Source: Mesotaenium endlicherianum
Lineage: Eukaryota > Streptophyta > Zygnematophyceae > Zygnematales > Mesotaeniaceae
Assembly: GCA_009602735.1 (NCBI GenBank)
Contig: WELA01006423.1
Coordinates: forward strand, 5,257-38,967
DNA: 33,711 nucleotides
Direction: 5' to 3'
A program made the position numbers and the translations under genes. The notes beneath the pieces were generated by a model. It made no database searches. It was given only the letters and a program-made list of their open reading frames with translations, and had not been told where the DNA came from. Positions 1-11,103 of this stretch are shown piece after piece; positions within the stretch are counted from its first letter, which is position 1, and each line of letters opens with the position of its first letter.

Positions 1-660
1 CCCCCCCCCCCCTCTTCCTACTCTTCTTCTCTCCTCCCCTGCCGCTTTTCGCCCCTTTCTCCCCTCGTCCTGCTGTTCCTCTTCCCTCTTCCCTCCCGCC
101 CGATTCCTGCTCCTCCGATTGTTTGCCCCGTCAAATAGCATTTGCCTTCCTGGTGTGCTTGCTGCTTGTCCCGAGACGTCTGCCGGGCCAAGGGGTGCTT
201 GCTGCATGCAGGAGAAGCTGTGTGCTTCATGTCTTGTGTGCAGAGAGGGTGCACGAGCTCGTGCATGCGTGCCTGCTTTCTTATCTTTGGGGCCTGCTTT
301 GCAGTTGCCAGCAGATATCATGGCCGGAAGTCTTGGTCTTTCGCGCAAAATAGCACACATACAACGCACGCGCGTGCGTTTGTGTATGTCTGTGTGTCTG
401 TGTGTTTGCGTGCGCGCGCGTTTGTACGTGTGCCTCCTGTGTGTGCGCATGCTTTCCGTGTCGACATGGAGCCGTGTGTTATCGTGCGCGCGCTCATGCA
501 CGTGTTCTGCACAGGCAGGTGCGTGCATTGGGTGTGAGTGTGGGCGTTGGCATGGCCAAGTGTCTTATATGCTCATATGCGTCTGTGTGTGCGCGTGCAT
601 GCGTATCCACGTGTATATTTTGTGGTCGGGCATGGGGGGAGGGGGGCGGGGGGGGGGGGG
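1..660. repeat. Low-complexity intron or upstream sequence of the GlyRS gene
   Basis: The stretch opens with a C/T-rich tract (about 1-110). It continues with TG- and CG-alternating sequence around 360-620 and then a G run at about 648-665 that ends in an N. No reading frame here has protein-like composition; the open frames are Cys/Val/Arg-rich translations of the TG repeats. It is probably intronic sequence of the glycyl-tRNA synthetase gene whose upstream exons lie outside the window. Confidence 0.6.
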
Positions 661-666
661 GGGGGN

Positions 667-2302
667 ACACGCCCTGCAACAGCTCCAAGTCCTTTGCGCT
701 CACCAAGGCCGCCGTGGCCATCTCCAAGCAGACCAAGAAGCTTGCCGTGCGCCCCCCTCCCCCGCCTACTTCCCCCTCTCCCCATCCAGCACGTCTTCTG
801 CTGGCTGGGTGTGCTGCGGCTGGCTCCCTCTCTGAGGCTATAGCTAAGTGCCTTCATATGCTGTTTGCATTATGAAAATTAGGGGCCTGCTTGGCAGTCG
901 GGCTCTGGCAGCGGCGCTTGGCACACCATCCTAGCTATGCCCTCGTGTGCCATTTGATCAGCTTCGGGTCCTTATTGCGGGCGCAGCCTAGTAGCCTCTG
1001 GCGCCGCCAGGCGGCCCCGCCTAGTTGGCCCTTTGCTCCCCTCCGCTTTGCTCTTCCCTGCTCTGCTTTTCTTCTCTCTGCTGTGCTCCGCTCTACTCTG
1101 CCGTGCTCTGCTTTGCTTTTCTCCGCTCTCCTCTGATGTGCTCTGCTCTGCGGTGCACGACTGCCTGCGCAGGGGCGCAACTTCACGCCGTCGGTGATTG
1201 AGCCGTCGTTTGGCATAGGGCGCATCATCTACTGCCTGTATGAGCACTCCTTCTATGTGAGGGAGGGCGACGACGAGCAGAAGACGGTGTTCCGCTTCAC
1301 GCCGCTCGTTGCGCCCATCAAGTGCACGGTGTTCCCGCTCATCCAGGACAAGGACCTCAACGCCATCGCGCAGGAGATGTCGGCCGAGCTCACGCGCGCC
1401 GGCATTGCCAACAAGGTCGACACGACGGGCAACACCATCGGCAAGCGCTACGCCCGCACTGACGAGATCGGTGTGCCCTTTGCTGTCACTGTCGACTTCC
1501 AAGTATGGTCCTTCTTCACCCCTCCCCCTCCCCCCCCCTCCTTCTCCCCTCTCTCTCTTTCTTACTCACTATCCACCTTAATGCGCGCTCTCAGAGGACT
1601 GGACTGTCTCGCTCACGCTTGGCCTCCGCTTTTCATTCTCCACCTCAAGGGCGCTCTTTCTACCTAATTCGTGCTTCTCTTTGCGTCTTGCTCTTGGAGT
1701 CCATCAGGGCACTTGCTTTTCACTGTTTGATGAGCTTCTACCCAGACATGCACGTGGCAAGCACATGGGCTGTGCTCGCCAGAGTGTAAGCTGCCTACCA
1801 TGATTTCTTTCATATTTTTTCTGCTGACGTGCACTTTGGCGTGAATGCATTTTGTTATTGTAGCTTTACTGAAATATGTAGTTTGAAACATGGGGTGATG
1901 ACTTTTTCTGGGATCAGAGTTAAGAACTGACAATCTTTTGATAGCAAAAGCACTCACTATTCTATCTATTTTAGCCCTTGGGGTTGCGCAAGATACGAAA
2001 CGGAGTTCTTTCTGGACCAAATGCACGTTAGGCAGAATAAGTCGATGTTGCAGACAATGTTGGGACACTTAGCACCCCATGGTCTGACATCATTTTCTAC
2101 TCTCCATGCTGAATTTCCTCCTCTTGATGGTGAACAGACAACTCAAGACGGTAGCGTGACTCTGAGAGAGCGAGACACGACAGCCCAGGTGCGCATTCCC
2201 AGGGCCGAAGTGCCAGGCGTCGTTCGTGACATTCAAGATAACCTCATTAGTTGGGCCGGCTGCCAAGAAAAGTACCCAGCTCAAGCACAGAAGGACAGTT
2301 AA
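667..2302 (+). CDS. GARS: Glycyl-tRNA synthetase, C-terminal exons (partial gene)
   Basis: Class II glycyl-tRNA synthetase attaches glycine to tRNA-Gly. Only the 3' end is present. The exons I infer are: about 667/683-746 (5' limit unclear, next to an N and a poly-G run), 1173-1502, and 2138-2302 ending in TAA. All junctions are phase 0 with AG acceptors and GT donors. Exon 1173-1502 begins GRNFTPSVIEPSFGIGRI, the motif 3 region typical of eukaryotic GlyRS. It continues into the anticodon-binding domain (APIKCTVFPL, then GKRYARTDEIGVPF). The last exon reads GSVTLRERD and ends near a KYP motif, as in eukaryotic cytosolic/mitochondrial enzymes. The catalytic N-terminal part and any targeting peptide lie off the left edge. 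The two main exons are secure; the first fragment is weaker because it abuts the gap. The gene converges on the Clot gene, 420 bp away. Confidence 0.9.
1503..2137 (+). other. Intron of the GlyRS gene
   Basis: This intron of 635 bp lies between phase-0 exons. It starts GTATGG, is C/T-rich over the first 60 bases, and ends in ...GAACAG. The body is otherwise AT-richer, and I see no gene in it. Confidence 0.75.
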
Positions 2303-2722
2303 AGGCGCAGTGCTACAGCATGCAATCTTAGGACTCATAGCTGGCTCTTGAGTGATCAGATTCTCGTCTAAAAGGTTGCCTTTTTATGATTATATATTGA
2401 GCAAGGTGCAGCCGTCCGCACACACTTTTTATTATGGGGACATTTACAATAATTCCAGCATGAGCACTCGTATCCAGCTAAACTGGCCCCGAAGTGAATG
2501 CCTAAAAAGAGTGTCAGCAATTTTGGAACAAAGTGCGTTCGCTCTCTCTCTCTCTCTCTCTCTCTCAAGTTGCAGCTCTGCCCATCCTGAGGCTGTTTGC
2601 GGAGAAAATATGACGTGCAAGCAGCAGCACACCCACATGGTGCATGTGAGATCTTCTCCGGTTCACCACACTCCGGCAAGCTCACAGGGCGAACACAAAC
2701 AACACACTACATGCAAGCATCT
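2303..2722. other. Convergent intergenic region with a (TC)n tract
   Basis: This is the space between the stop of GlyRS (+) and the stop of the Clot gene (-), so it should hold both 3' UTRs. A TC dinucleotide run lies at about 2540-2566. No coding signal is seen. Confidence 0.6.
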
Positions 2723-3519
2723 TCACACTGGAGAGCTCTCGAGCAAGCGCCTGACAAGCTTCTCATCTTGCGCTTGCAAGTCTCCTAGAGCTCCTTCAGC
2801 AATCTTCCCGCTCTCCCAGCGGGCCAGCGTGGGGACACCTGTCACCCTGTAGGGCGTGCTGCGGAACGGGTTGAGGGGATCTTTCCATGTGGGCTTGTCT
2901 CCGACGTACACGCGGACCAGGGTCATGTTTCTTGGACTGGTGCCGAACACCTTGGAGATAACTGGATCGGCCGCTCGACAGTCTGAACAGCACCCCATGC
3001 ACACGGCAGCTGCTTGCTCTGTCAGGGGGGGCTGGGATAGTGGGAGCTATCTGCAGTTCAGAAGCTAGCTTGACAACGTTTGTTTGTTTGTCAAGGGAGG
3101 GTCAGAAAATAGTAGTTGGAAAGTCAGGCGCCTTTAGCAACTTCCACACTAAAAGCTCACGAAATACGTGAAGCCCGCACTTGAGATTGGGAAAGGCAAT
3201 CGAACACGTCACTCCACCTTGCATGAGTCAGATGAGTTTGCCAGCAACACTAAGTAATCTTGCTTCTCGCATGGCTCCCATGAGTTTTGGTCGCTTGCAT
3301 CACAAATCTCCAGCCACGGGTTGAGTTTCAAGGCAGTAACTTGCAACCGCTACGCAGCAGACAAGCACACAACATTACACACATATGCAGGCATGCAAAG
3401 GCAGTGGTTGCACTGAGCTGTTTACTAAGAATGAAGCATCTCTCAGTTGCGTGACTACTGTTACTACAAACTGCTCTTCCAAGTCACATATATACAAATG
3501 TTCGTAAGCCTGCACTTGC

Positions 3520-3550
<31 letters not shown>

Positions 3551-4043
3551 CAGGTGTTTGGGCGCGTGTGCGTGTGCGTGTGTGCATGTGCATGTGTGTG
3601 TGTGTGTGTCTGTTCTGCCTCTTTACTCTTATACACGTCCCCCGGACCAATTCAGACTGCAGGACTGCATTGCGAATGCAGGGGTGGTCTGCACCTGGAC
3701 ACCAGCTCTCTCCGGTTTCTGCCAGGTTGTTACCCAGGAAGAGCACGAACACGTCTGATTTCCCGTCTAAAGTGGCCATCGCTTTCACAAACTGGTCAGG
3801 ACCGTCAACTTCCAGAAGTGTCGGCCCCATGAAGGGCAAATTAATGCTCCTATGTAAAATATGATCAGAAGGAGCACTAAGTGCAGAGGTGCGAGAGCTG
3901 ACTGGGATACGAGCTCGAGATTTGCTACTGAGAGCTATTCCCAGCAAAAAAAGAAAGCATCCAATATAGACACCAGCACGCTTAACTGAGCTTGATGGCC
4001 GCATCCACTGTACAAATTTGAACCCTTTGCGCGATGTATACAT
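2723..4043 (-). CDS. TXNDC17: Clot / TXNDC17 (TRP14)-type thioredoxin-like protein
   Basis: A small thioredoxin-fold disulfide reductase of the Clot/TRP14 family, which in other organisms acts on small disulfides rather than classic thioredoxin clients. There are two exons on the minus strand: 4043-3695 (phase 1) and 2982-2723 including the stop, giving 202 aa. Joining them creates the family active site W114-C-P-D-C118; the exon junction falls inside the Asp codon. Downstream are NPFR and TGVPTL, the latter carrying the thioredoxin cis-proline. The Clot domain starts near residue 72, where an in-frame Met (codon 3828-3830) would give a normal 131-aa protein. Starting at the upstream Met adds 71 residues with basic patches and a hydrophobic segment at about residues 24-38, which could be a signal anchor. 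Which start is used is unknown. The 712-bp intron carries a TG-rich block at about 3520-3610 (CA-rich in the transcript). Confidence 0.9.
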
Positions 4044-5110
4044 ATGCTAAAAGAAAGTGACGGCTTGGCATGAGCCGGAAGTGGACTTCAAGAAAAACTT
4101 TCATTTAAGGTTCACTTCCGGTCGGACCAGATTGATGGAGACACTGGAATGCCAAGCTTCGCGTCAGAAACCACTCTATAAGTGCGGCATTCTCGTGTAG
4201 CGTGGTCCTTACTGTACGCCATCACCATACGAAGGTTAGCTTGTCTGATAGGAGAAAGGGGTCCGGTTACTTCGCAATGCTTCGCAAGTAAAATTGCACA
4301 CCAAGCTATTTGATGTCAGGAGGCATCAAGGTGGATGACAAGGCGCGCACGAGGACACTGATGTCGCCGATCCGACGTGCCTTCGACGTTGGAAAGCGTG
4401 TGCTTGGCACTAGATCTTGTCGGTGTTATTGATATTGGCTTATATGCTATGATCACTGGTTATACTGCTACTAGTATGCATATATGACGAAAGCGACAAG
4501 TCAGCGCCTGCAGCTTGTCGTCGTGAATGAATCGGCAAATTGAACAACGTTGACGTTCTTTCTCCTGCCACTCTCGCCCGCTCTCTTCTGCATCACTCTG
4601 CATGCATGCCTGATTGGAATAAAATTCTCCCAATTTCAGGGCAGGGTGCATGAAGATGCACATTAGCAAACCCGGATCAGGGTTCCATGTCCTGGCTATG
4701 TCACTGCGTTAAAACTGGCTAAGTTCTCTTTAGAATCAGCCTCGTTGACCTCCAAAAGTATGCATTTGGGCCGATACGGCGACTCCTTTCTGGAGTCTGC
4801 TTCTACATATTTTCAGTCCGCTTATAGTGGATTCCAGTAACCTCATTCATGAAACCAAACCCTATCAACACCTGCTTATGAACTCACTGCGGAGCACTCA
4901 AGCTGGATGCACTGTATGGCAAGTGTCTTGCGCAAATAATGTAGTGTTGCACGTGTACAGAGCACTTGGATTTTTCAATAACGCTTTTTATCCTCAGTGA
5001 AGATGTGAATGTACCATGACAGCTGCAATCTTGCCAATATCTCTTATCCTGCCAGCACGCTCTTCAATACGTCCGCAGCATAAGACATGTAAAAGGGCAT
5101 GTGACCGCCA
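4044..5110. promoter_or_regulatory. Divergent intergenic region between Clot and the sugar transporter
   Basis: This 1067-bp region separates two genes that read away from each other, so it must contain both promoters. A near-perfect inverted repeat, CCGGAAGTG at 4075-4083 and CACTTCCGG at 4113-4121, lies just upstream of the Clot start. I see no clear TATA element and no coding sequence. Confidence 0.5.
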
Positions 5111-7590
5111 ATGGCGGCAGAAGCTGGCGTAGAGAACTCCTTCTTGGGGTCGTTTCAAGACGGGTCGGCATCTGACGACATGCAGAAGCTGAGAGACACC
5201 CAGTATGCTTCTCCTGTAATGAGAGGAAGGCCATTAAGTTATCTACGATTGTCAGGCACTGCGGGCAGAAGGTCTGTGAACAGATACGTCTTCAGAGCAA
5301 CAATGCTGGCCTGCATAGCTTCAACACTCTTAGGCTATGGTGAGGACCACTCTCTCTGAGCCCTCCAAGGTTCAAGTCATTGCATTGTCGCTGACTGCTG
5401 TCTTGCAGTGTACTGTATCTGATAGAGATGTACCTTCAGTGGCGTGTCTTGGCATCTCCCTCCCTCCCTCCCTTTCTCTCTGTCTCTCCCCTCTATAGCC
5501 CTGCTCAATCCCCTCTCCCTCTCTCTCTCGCGCATGTCATTCAGATATTGGAGTCTCCAGCGGGGCCATCCTGTACATAGAGGACGAGTTTGGGCTTAAT
5601 GACGTGCAGAAGGTAACTGCCAGCAAGCTCCTGACTGCCCCCCGATTGCCAACTTCACTAGCTGTTCCCCTCTAGCTTCCCTCATCCTGCATGCATCAGC
5701 CGCTTGCTTTGCAGACGGGCCAGCTTCTAGCTATCAGAGCAGCAGCAGCGGCAGGAACGATTGGTTGCATCATGTGATGAAGTTATCAAGTGATAGTGAA
5801 TCAGAATCTGACCTTGTGAGAGTGTGAGCATTTGTGCGGCCTCCATGTGTTAGCCGTTGCTTGCACTGGAACTTTCCGTGTCAATTTGCTCCGCCGGTCG
5901 TGAGCCAACGCTTACAGAATAGCAAGTCGGGCTCGTCCTTCATCTGCCATCCGCCATCCGCCGTATACTCTCGGCAGTTTGTGCATGTTGCTTTCATGTG
6001 TTGCAACTGGCTGTTGTTCCAAGTCCGGCTCTTCTGGTTCAACAACCGACCTGACGTCGAGTTGACTTCCAGTCTGGGATGCAAACTGTATCAAGACTAT
6101 CGCGGGTGCCATGCAAGGGCCAGTCTGAACGGGACCCCGCGTGCATGCTTGCAGGAGGTCTTCGTGGGTTCGCTGAACCTGGTCTCGTTCCTAGGTGCGC
6201 TCGGCTCCGGGCGAATCTCCGACGCATTCGGGCGGCGCCGCACCGTCGCGCTCTCCTCCGTCGTCTTCCTGGCGGGCGCCCTCATGATGGCGCTGGCCCA
6301 GTCCTTCCCCTTCCTCCTTGCCGGCCGCCTCGTGACAGGTGTCGGCGTCGGCTTCGGCTTCACCATCGCCCCACTCTACACGGCCGAGCTCTCGCCCTCC
6401 GCGGGGCGGGGCTCGCTCGTGTCGCTGTCCGAGGTCTTCATCAACGCGGGGATCCTGCTGGGCTACGTCGTCTCCTTTGCACTGTCGGGACTCCCGGAGG
6501 CCGTGGGCTGGCGCTGGATGCTGGGCCTCGGGGGCGTGCCAGCTGTCATCCTTGGGCTGGGCGTGCTGGCGATGCCAGAGTCGCCCAGGTGGCTCGTCAT
6601 GCGCGGCCGCGTCGCGGAGGCCGCCGAGATCCTCGCCAAGACTTCCACCGAGGAGGGCGAGGCCGAGGCTCGCCTTGCCGAGATCATGGAGGCCGCGGGC
6701 GGAGGCGGCGGCTACGGGGGGGGAGAGGGCGAGGAAAGACATGGCGGCAGCAAAGACAGCAAGGACAGCGTGGGAGAAGGCTCCCACTTGGCAAGCAAGG
6801 AGTCACGGGGAGGAGAGTCACCAAGGGGGGCAGAGGGGGAGGGGGAGGGGCAGGGAGAGGGACCGGGAGAGGGCAGCCCTCCGAGGGGGAGGAGGGGCGG
6901 CAGCAGTAGCGCCAGCGTCAGCAGCGGGCGAGGAGTCTGGAGAGAGCTGCTGTGGCCCACGCCTGCCGTGAGGCAGATGCTGCTGCTATGTCTCGGCACC
7001 AACTTCTTCCAGCAGGTGCTGCGCTCTCTCTTCTCTCGCGCCTCTCAGATGCAGACAGGAGCCTGTGGCTTGGAGGAAGCGGCACCTTTGATTGTGACCG
7101 CTGATGGGGAAAAGTAGGCCTGCCAAGTGGCGCGTGGTAAGTAGGGCACTGCATGTGCGCTGAGGCCTCTCGTGACCTTCTCAGGAAAGGGCCTTTTGGG
7201 ACAGCAATAGAAACAGGTTGCAAATTCCGGTCAGCATGGAGCTAATGGGCTGGGGCTGAAGATAGGGGTGGGGGTGCCGTGGGAGGGTCAGGGGCGCGGG
7301 CATGCGTCTGTGGGTGTAGCTCTGTGGCATCTTGCAGTACAGGGTTAGCAAGGCCTTCGTGACGCAGCAGTTTCCAGTTCCTTTGTGTCTGTCGGGTGTC
7401 CTGGCACGTCACACCGGACGCTGTGCGCTCATGTGTGTGTGTGTGTGTGGTGGTGCTACTGGTGACAGGCACAGATGCACAGGGTGTAGTGACTGCACGT
7501 CATATCTGACCGAAGGTCTTGCGCACGCACGCCTGTGTGTATCTGTCGAAGGGGAGTGGGACTGCGAGGGGAGGGGCAGGGGGGGGGGGN

Positions 7591-7685
<95 letters not shown>

Positions 7686-7893
7686 TGTACTTCAGGTGGC
7701 AAGCACAAGCGCCACACTGTAACATCCGCACGCGATATCTGAGTGACGCACGCGTGTGTGTGCGTGGGGTGCTGCTGTGCATGCGACAGGAGCAGCGACC
7801 ATATACATCACACAGGCGCTCCGGTGCAGGCAACGGGCATTGACGCACACACAGGATAGTATCCGCACGTCACAGCTAACGTGCGTGTGCGCG

Positions 7894-7932
<39 letters not shown>

Positions 7933-9992
7933 GTGCGTGCGCCCTTGTCTTCGCGGTGCAGGCAACGGGGATAGACGCGACGGTGTACTACAGCCCCACA
8001 GTGTTCCGACAGGCGGGCATCCGCAGCAAGCAGGGGCTGCTGGCGGCCACGGTGGGCGTGGGCGTGACCAAGACGGCCTTCATTCTCGTGGCCACCTTCC
8101 TGCTCGACGACTGCGGCCGGCGCCCGTTGCTTCTTATCAGCGCCACAGGTATCCGCCACCTCTCCTTACACACAAACACACACACACACACACTTGTGCA
8201 CATGCATGCTGACAAACTTGCACACGCACGCACGCTCACGATCTTCTGGGCACACGTGCGCTTCTGCGCATGCGCGCGCTCGTGCGCGTGAGACTGAAAG
8301 CAGCGCTGGGCCCGGGTACAGAAAGGAGGGGGCTCCGCTCCTTCATTGCTTGCAGAACTCAGCATGTGGCCCAGTGGGAAATTCTCCCACTTTTTGTGCT
8401 GAGGGCCTAACCTCAGGGCGAACTCCACCACCAAAATAAAACGTGAACTTTTGCATCCAAGGCAAACTTTTTTAAGGTTCGCCGGATAGAGATTGTGTGG
8501 TGGCAAGAGTCTCCAGGTTTGTAGAGGCAACTTTTCCCGGTTAGAATTCAGGGGAGGGTTTAGACCAGAGCTCAAAAGCAGAGGGGCTACAGACGTGGAG
8601 GGCATGTGATGCAAGACTAGAAGTCTGCGGGTGCTTGCAGCGAGGCACCGCCTGCTTCTCGGTCGATGGCCAACGTCCCTCTTCTGTTCTTGACACGGGT
8701 GCTGTTCACACACCGTGGGTCATGGGGACACAGCCAGCCCGGTGTTACTCAAGAAAGTGTGAAATGTGGCAACAGAGCCAGGGGGTTCACACAAAGCTGT
8801 GGGGCCAAAGTCAGCAAGGTGGTGTTTACACGCTGATTTGGGGGGAAATGGAGGAAAGGAAGGAAAGGGAGGAGGACGGCCAGAGGGGCATCTGAGGACA
8901 GGCCGCAGGCAAGCTGGCAGGCGAGCTGGCCAGCCGACGAGCTGGCAGAGCAGTGGGCTGACAGACTGGTGAGCTGGCAAGCTGACACGCTGGCAAGCTG
9001 ACGAGCTGATAATCCGGCTAGCTGACGGGCTGGCAGCCTGATGAGCTGGCCAGCTGGCGAGCTAGGTGGCAAATTGTGCCGCCTATGTATGCCCTCACAG
9101 GTGCAAAAGACATGAGACTCCAGGAGCTGTCTGATGAGCAGTCGTCTTGCCGTTCTCTAATCAGCTGGCACCTGGGAGCTGGTCGCAGTTGAGATGATGG
9201 CCTTTATATATCAGGATAGGGTTCGGGTTTGGGGTTTGAAGTTAAGTCAGCCCCCCAGCAAGCCCCTCTCTCTCCCAAGTAGCTGGTGCCTGGGGCTAAT
9301 GTGGCACGTGGTGGCCTTTGACTTGTCTTGCAGGAATGACTTGCTGCCTCATTGTGGAGGGCTTTGGCTTCCTGTTTCTGCGGCAAAACGCTCAGCTGCC
9401 AGGTGGCACCACGGCGTCGGCCCACAAGGGCGGGGGAGGCTTTGCATCCGTGCTCGCCGTTTTGGCCTCCTGCAGCTTTGTCGCATTCTTCTCGATAGGC
9501 CTGGGGCCCATCTGCTGGGTGCTGACATCTGAGATCTTTCCCCTCAGGCTGCGCGCTCAAGCCTTCAGCCTGGGGACGGCTGTCAACAGGCTGACAAGTG
9601 GCACCGTGGCAATGACTTTCCTGAGCATCTCGAACGCCATTAGCCCTGCTGGATGTTTTTTTATGTTTGCATGCGTGGGTATTGTCTCTATAGCATTCTT
9701 TTATGTCTACGCGCCGGAGACCAAGGGAAAGAGCTTGGAAGAAATCTCGAGGATGTTTGACGAGGATGATGGGACACTGCTCAAGGGTGTCCCCCTACAA
9801 TCGCATGTTACACTAGTTAAGGAGTCTGCTTCGTTTTGGCATGTTAGTGATGAGGAGGATGATGATGCGGATGATCAATTTGCCCCATCAGCACATTTAC
9901 AGCAACAGGAAACCTCTCAAAGAGAACATCTCATGGAGAGGTTGAAAAATACAAGTTTGAGGGGTGACTCTGTGAGCTCGTGGGACTTGTGA
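5111..9992 (+). CDS. Plant-type polyol/monosaccharide H+ symporter (MFS sugar porter, PLT/PMT group)
   Basis: A 12-helix major-facilitator sugar transporter that probably moves hexoses or polyols with protons across the plasma membrane. The five exons are 5111-5339, 5545-5612, 6155-7015, 7962-8148 and 9334-9992; phases 1, 0, 0, 1 all match and the total is 667 aa. The ATG sits in a good context (CCGCCAATGGCG). Signature motifs in order are: LLGYD-IGVSSGAILYIED in helix 1, GRISDAFGRRR at about 118-128, MPESPRWL near 239, FFQQATGIDATVYYSP across the exon 3/4 junction, GVTKTAFILVATFLLD followed by GRRPLLL, and PETKGKSLEEI near 576. The VGVGVTKTAFILVATFLL segment and overall order match plant PMT/PLT proteins best. 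Unusual features are a Gly/Glu/Ser-rich insertion of about 80 residues (about 275-352) in the central cytoplasmic loop and an acidic C-terminal tail of about 80 residues. Substrate cannot be read from sequence. Confidence 0.93.
7016..7961 (+). other. Transporter intron 3 with poly-G run and TG tract
   Basis: The intron contains a G run from about 7579 to 7683, interrupted by a single N at 7590. A (TG)n block at about 7897-7940 lies just before the AG acceptor at 7960-7961. The open frames here are poly-Gly or poly-Pro artefacts. The true length of the G run is not reliable. Confidence 0.8.
8149..9333 (+). other. Transporter intron 4 with degenerate GCTGGC/GCTGAC repeat
   Basis: This 1185-bp intron starts GTATCC and ends TTGCAG. 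A short CA tract follows the donor (8166-8190). A degenerate minisatellite built of GAGCTGGC / AAGCTGAC units fills about 8908-9075. No coding potential is seen. Confidence 0.75.
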
Positions 9993-10905
9993 TCCATTCT
10001 AAAAAGCTCTTACAAGCCACCGTTGCTATGTGTGGATGCTCCCATGCAAGATTAATGCTTGTGTATTGCTCTGATGGGGCCTATTTTTGCGATTTGTACA
10101 CAAGAAGTAGCGTGCTCATAATTTGAACAAGGGAATTTGAGGACCGAAGACAGATATACTAGTGGAAAGCATTAGAGCTGGCCATTTAGGCTCTATGTGC
10201 GACTTTTGATATCAAAATTCAAATGATAGGAAAAAGCTTTTCAACCCTTGGCTAGGTTGATCAAATGCACTGCATGAGTTGAAGTATGAGATACGTATTA
10301 AGTGGTCATCTAAAGGAATTGTGAATGCAACAGGCTCTTGGCTTCAACTACAGTAGTTGAAAACTAGTGTATATGCAAACTCTTCCTCAGAAGGATATTC
10401 TTTCACTGTGCCTAAAAGTAATGACTTCAAGCATATGAGTAGGGAAAAAAAATCTTTACGAGCTCATTAGTACGAATAGCAGCGGTGTTCTCGCAGCCGT
10501 TGACAGTGTTGCTAATAATAGTCACAAATGGTCACGAATGGACGCGAATATCGTCAACTGACCTAGACCTCATTATGGTCTCGACTCCATCAGGCAAATT
10601 CTCGTTCTGCTTGGTCTCGTCCTTTCCTAATTGGCTATTCTCCCCTGTTCTCTCCCAATTAGCGGCCCACTGAGCCCCATGCGAGAGTACTTTCCAAGTG
10701 TTTCCGATAGATCAAGAGCTTCCAGCTTCCTAACAAGCCAAGCCTGAAGACAGGTCCCCTGTTCTGTTCTTTACTGTTAGATTTTGCACGAGCTCTATTC
10801 TACTTATCACAAAGCCGAAGTCAGGACCGTACAAGGGGAGCTCTATTAGTTCAATTCCGGTCCTTTTCTGGAGGTGCACAGCTGCTGATTGAGACACTTG
10901 TCGTC
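9993..10905. other. Intergenic region upstream of the COA3-like gene
   Basis: The 3' UTR of the transporter and the promoter of the next gene should lie here. The sequence is AT-richer than the exons. I see no gene, repeat or RNA in it. Confidence 0.5.
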
Positions 10906-11103
10906 ATGGCCGGGACCATCAGCACAACTGCGAAGTCCTTGAAGGGGAAAAATCTTGTCGTAGCTGGAGCTCTTACGTCTTTTGTTGCGGGAGCGTATTT
11001 TTACACGATAAGAGCCGTAGGAAAGCAAGACGATCTGGACGAAGCCATTGTCAAGTTTAAGACAGATCAGAGTGTTAAGCTTGCAGGAGCAAAAGATAAT
11101 TAG
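10906..11103 (+). CDS. COA3: COA3-like cytochrome c oxidase assembly factor (small single-exon gene)
   Basis: An intronless 65-aa protein with ATG in a strong context (GTCATGGCC). It has a basic N-terminus with KSLKGKN, one predicted membrane helix at about residues 17-33 (VVAGALTSFVAGAYFYT), then a short charged tail with DDLDEAI. This layout (small, single helix, YFYTI motif after the helix, acidic DEL-like stretch) fits COA3/CCDC56, a mitochondrial inner-membrane protein that helps COX1 translation and complex IV assembly. The family match is from memory of the pattern, not a search. It could also be another single-helix COX assembly protein. The stop is only 108 bp before the ATG of the MurL-like gene on the same strand. 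Confidence 0.65.
   Translation: MAGTISTTAKSLKGKNLVVAGALTSFVAGAYFYTIRAVGKQDDLDEAIVKFKTDQSVKLAGAKDN

Noticed and set aside
119..875. Long plus-strand open frames of 100-238 codons
   Set aside because: They are translations of TG/CG repeats and a poly-G run, cross an N, and have biased Cys/Val/Arg composition. Only the last part before 746 fits the GlyRS exon.
972..1502. 176-codon minus-strand frame opposite the GlyRS exon
   Set aside because: It is the shadow of a well-supported GlyRS exon on the plus strand.
6079..6971. Long frames of 198-276 codons overlapping the transporter's third exon
   Set aside because: Arg/Ala/Pro-rich shadows of GC-rich coding sequence; the frame with sugar-porter motifs is the real one.
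7332..7848. Poly-Gly and poly-Pro frames across the G run
   Set aside because: Produced by the homopolymer; the region is intronic by phase-matched splicing.
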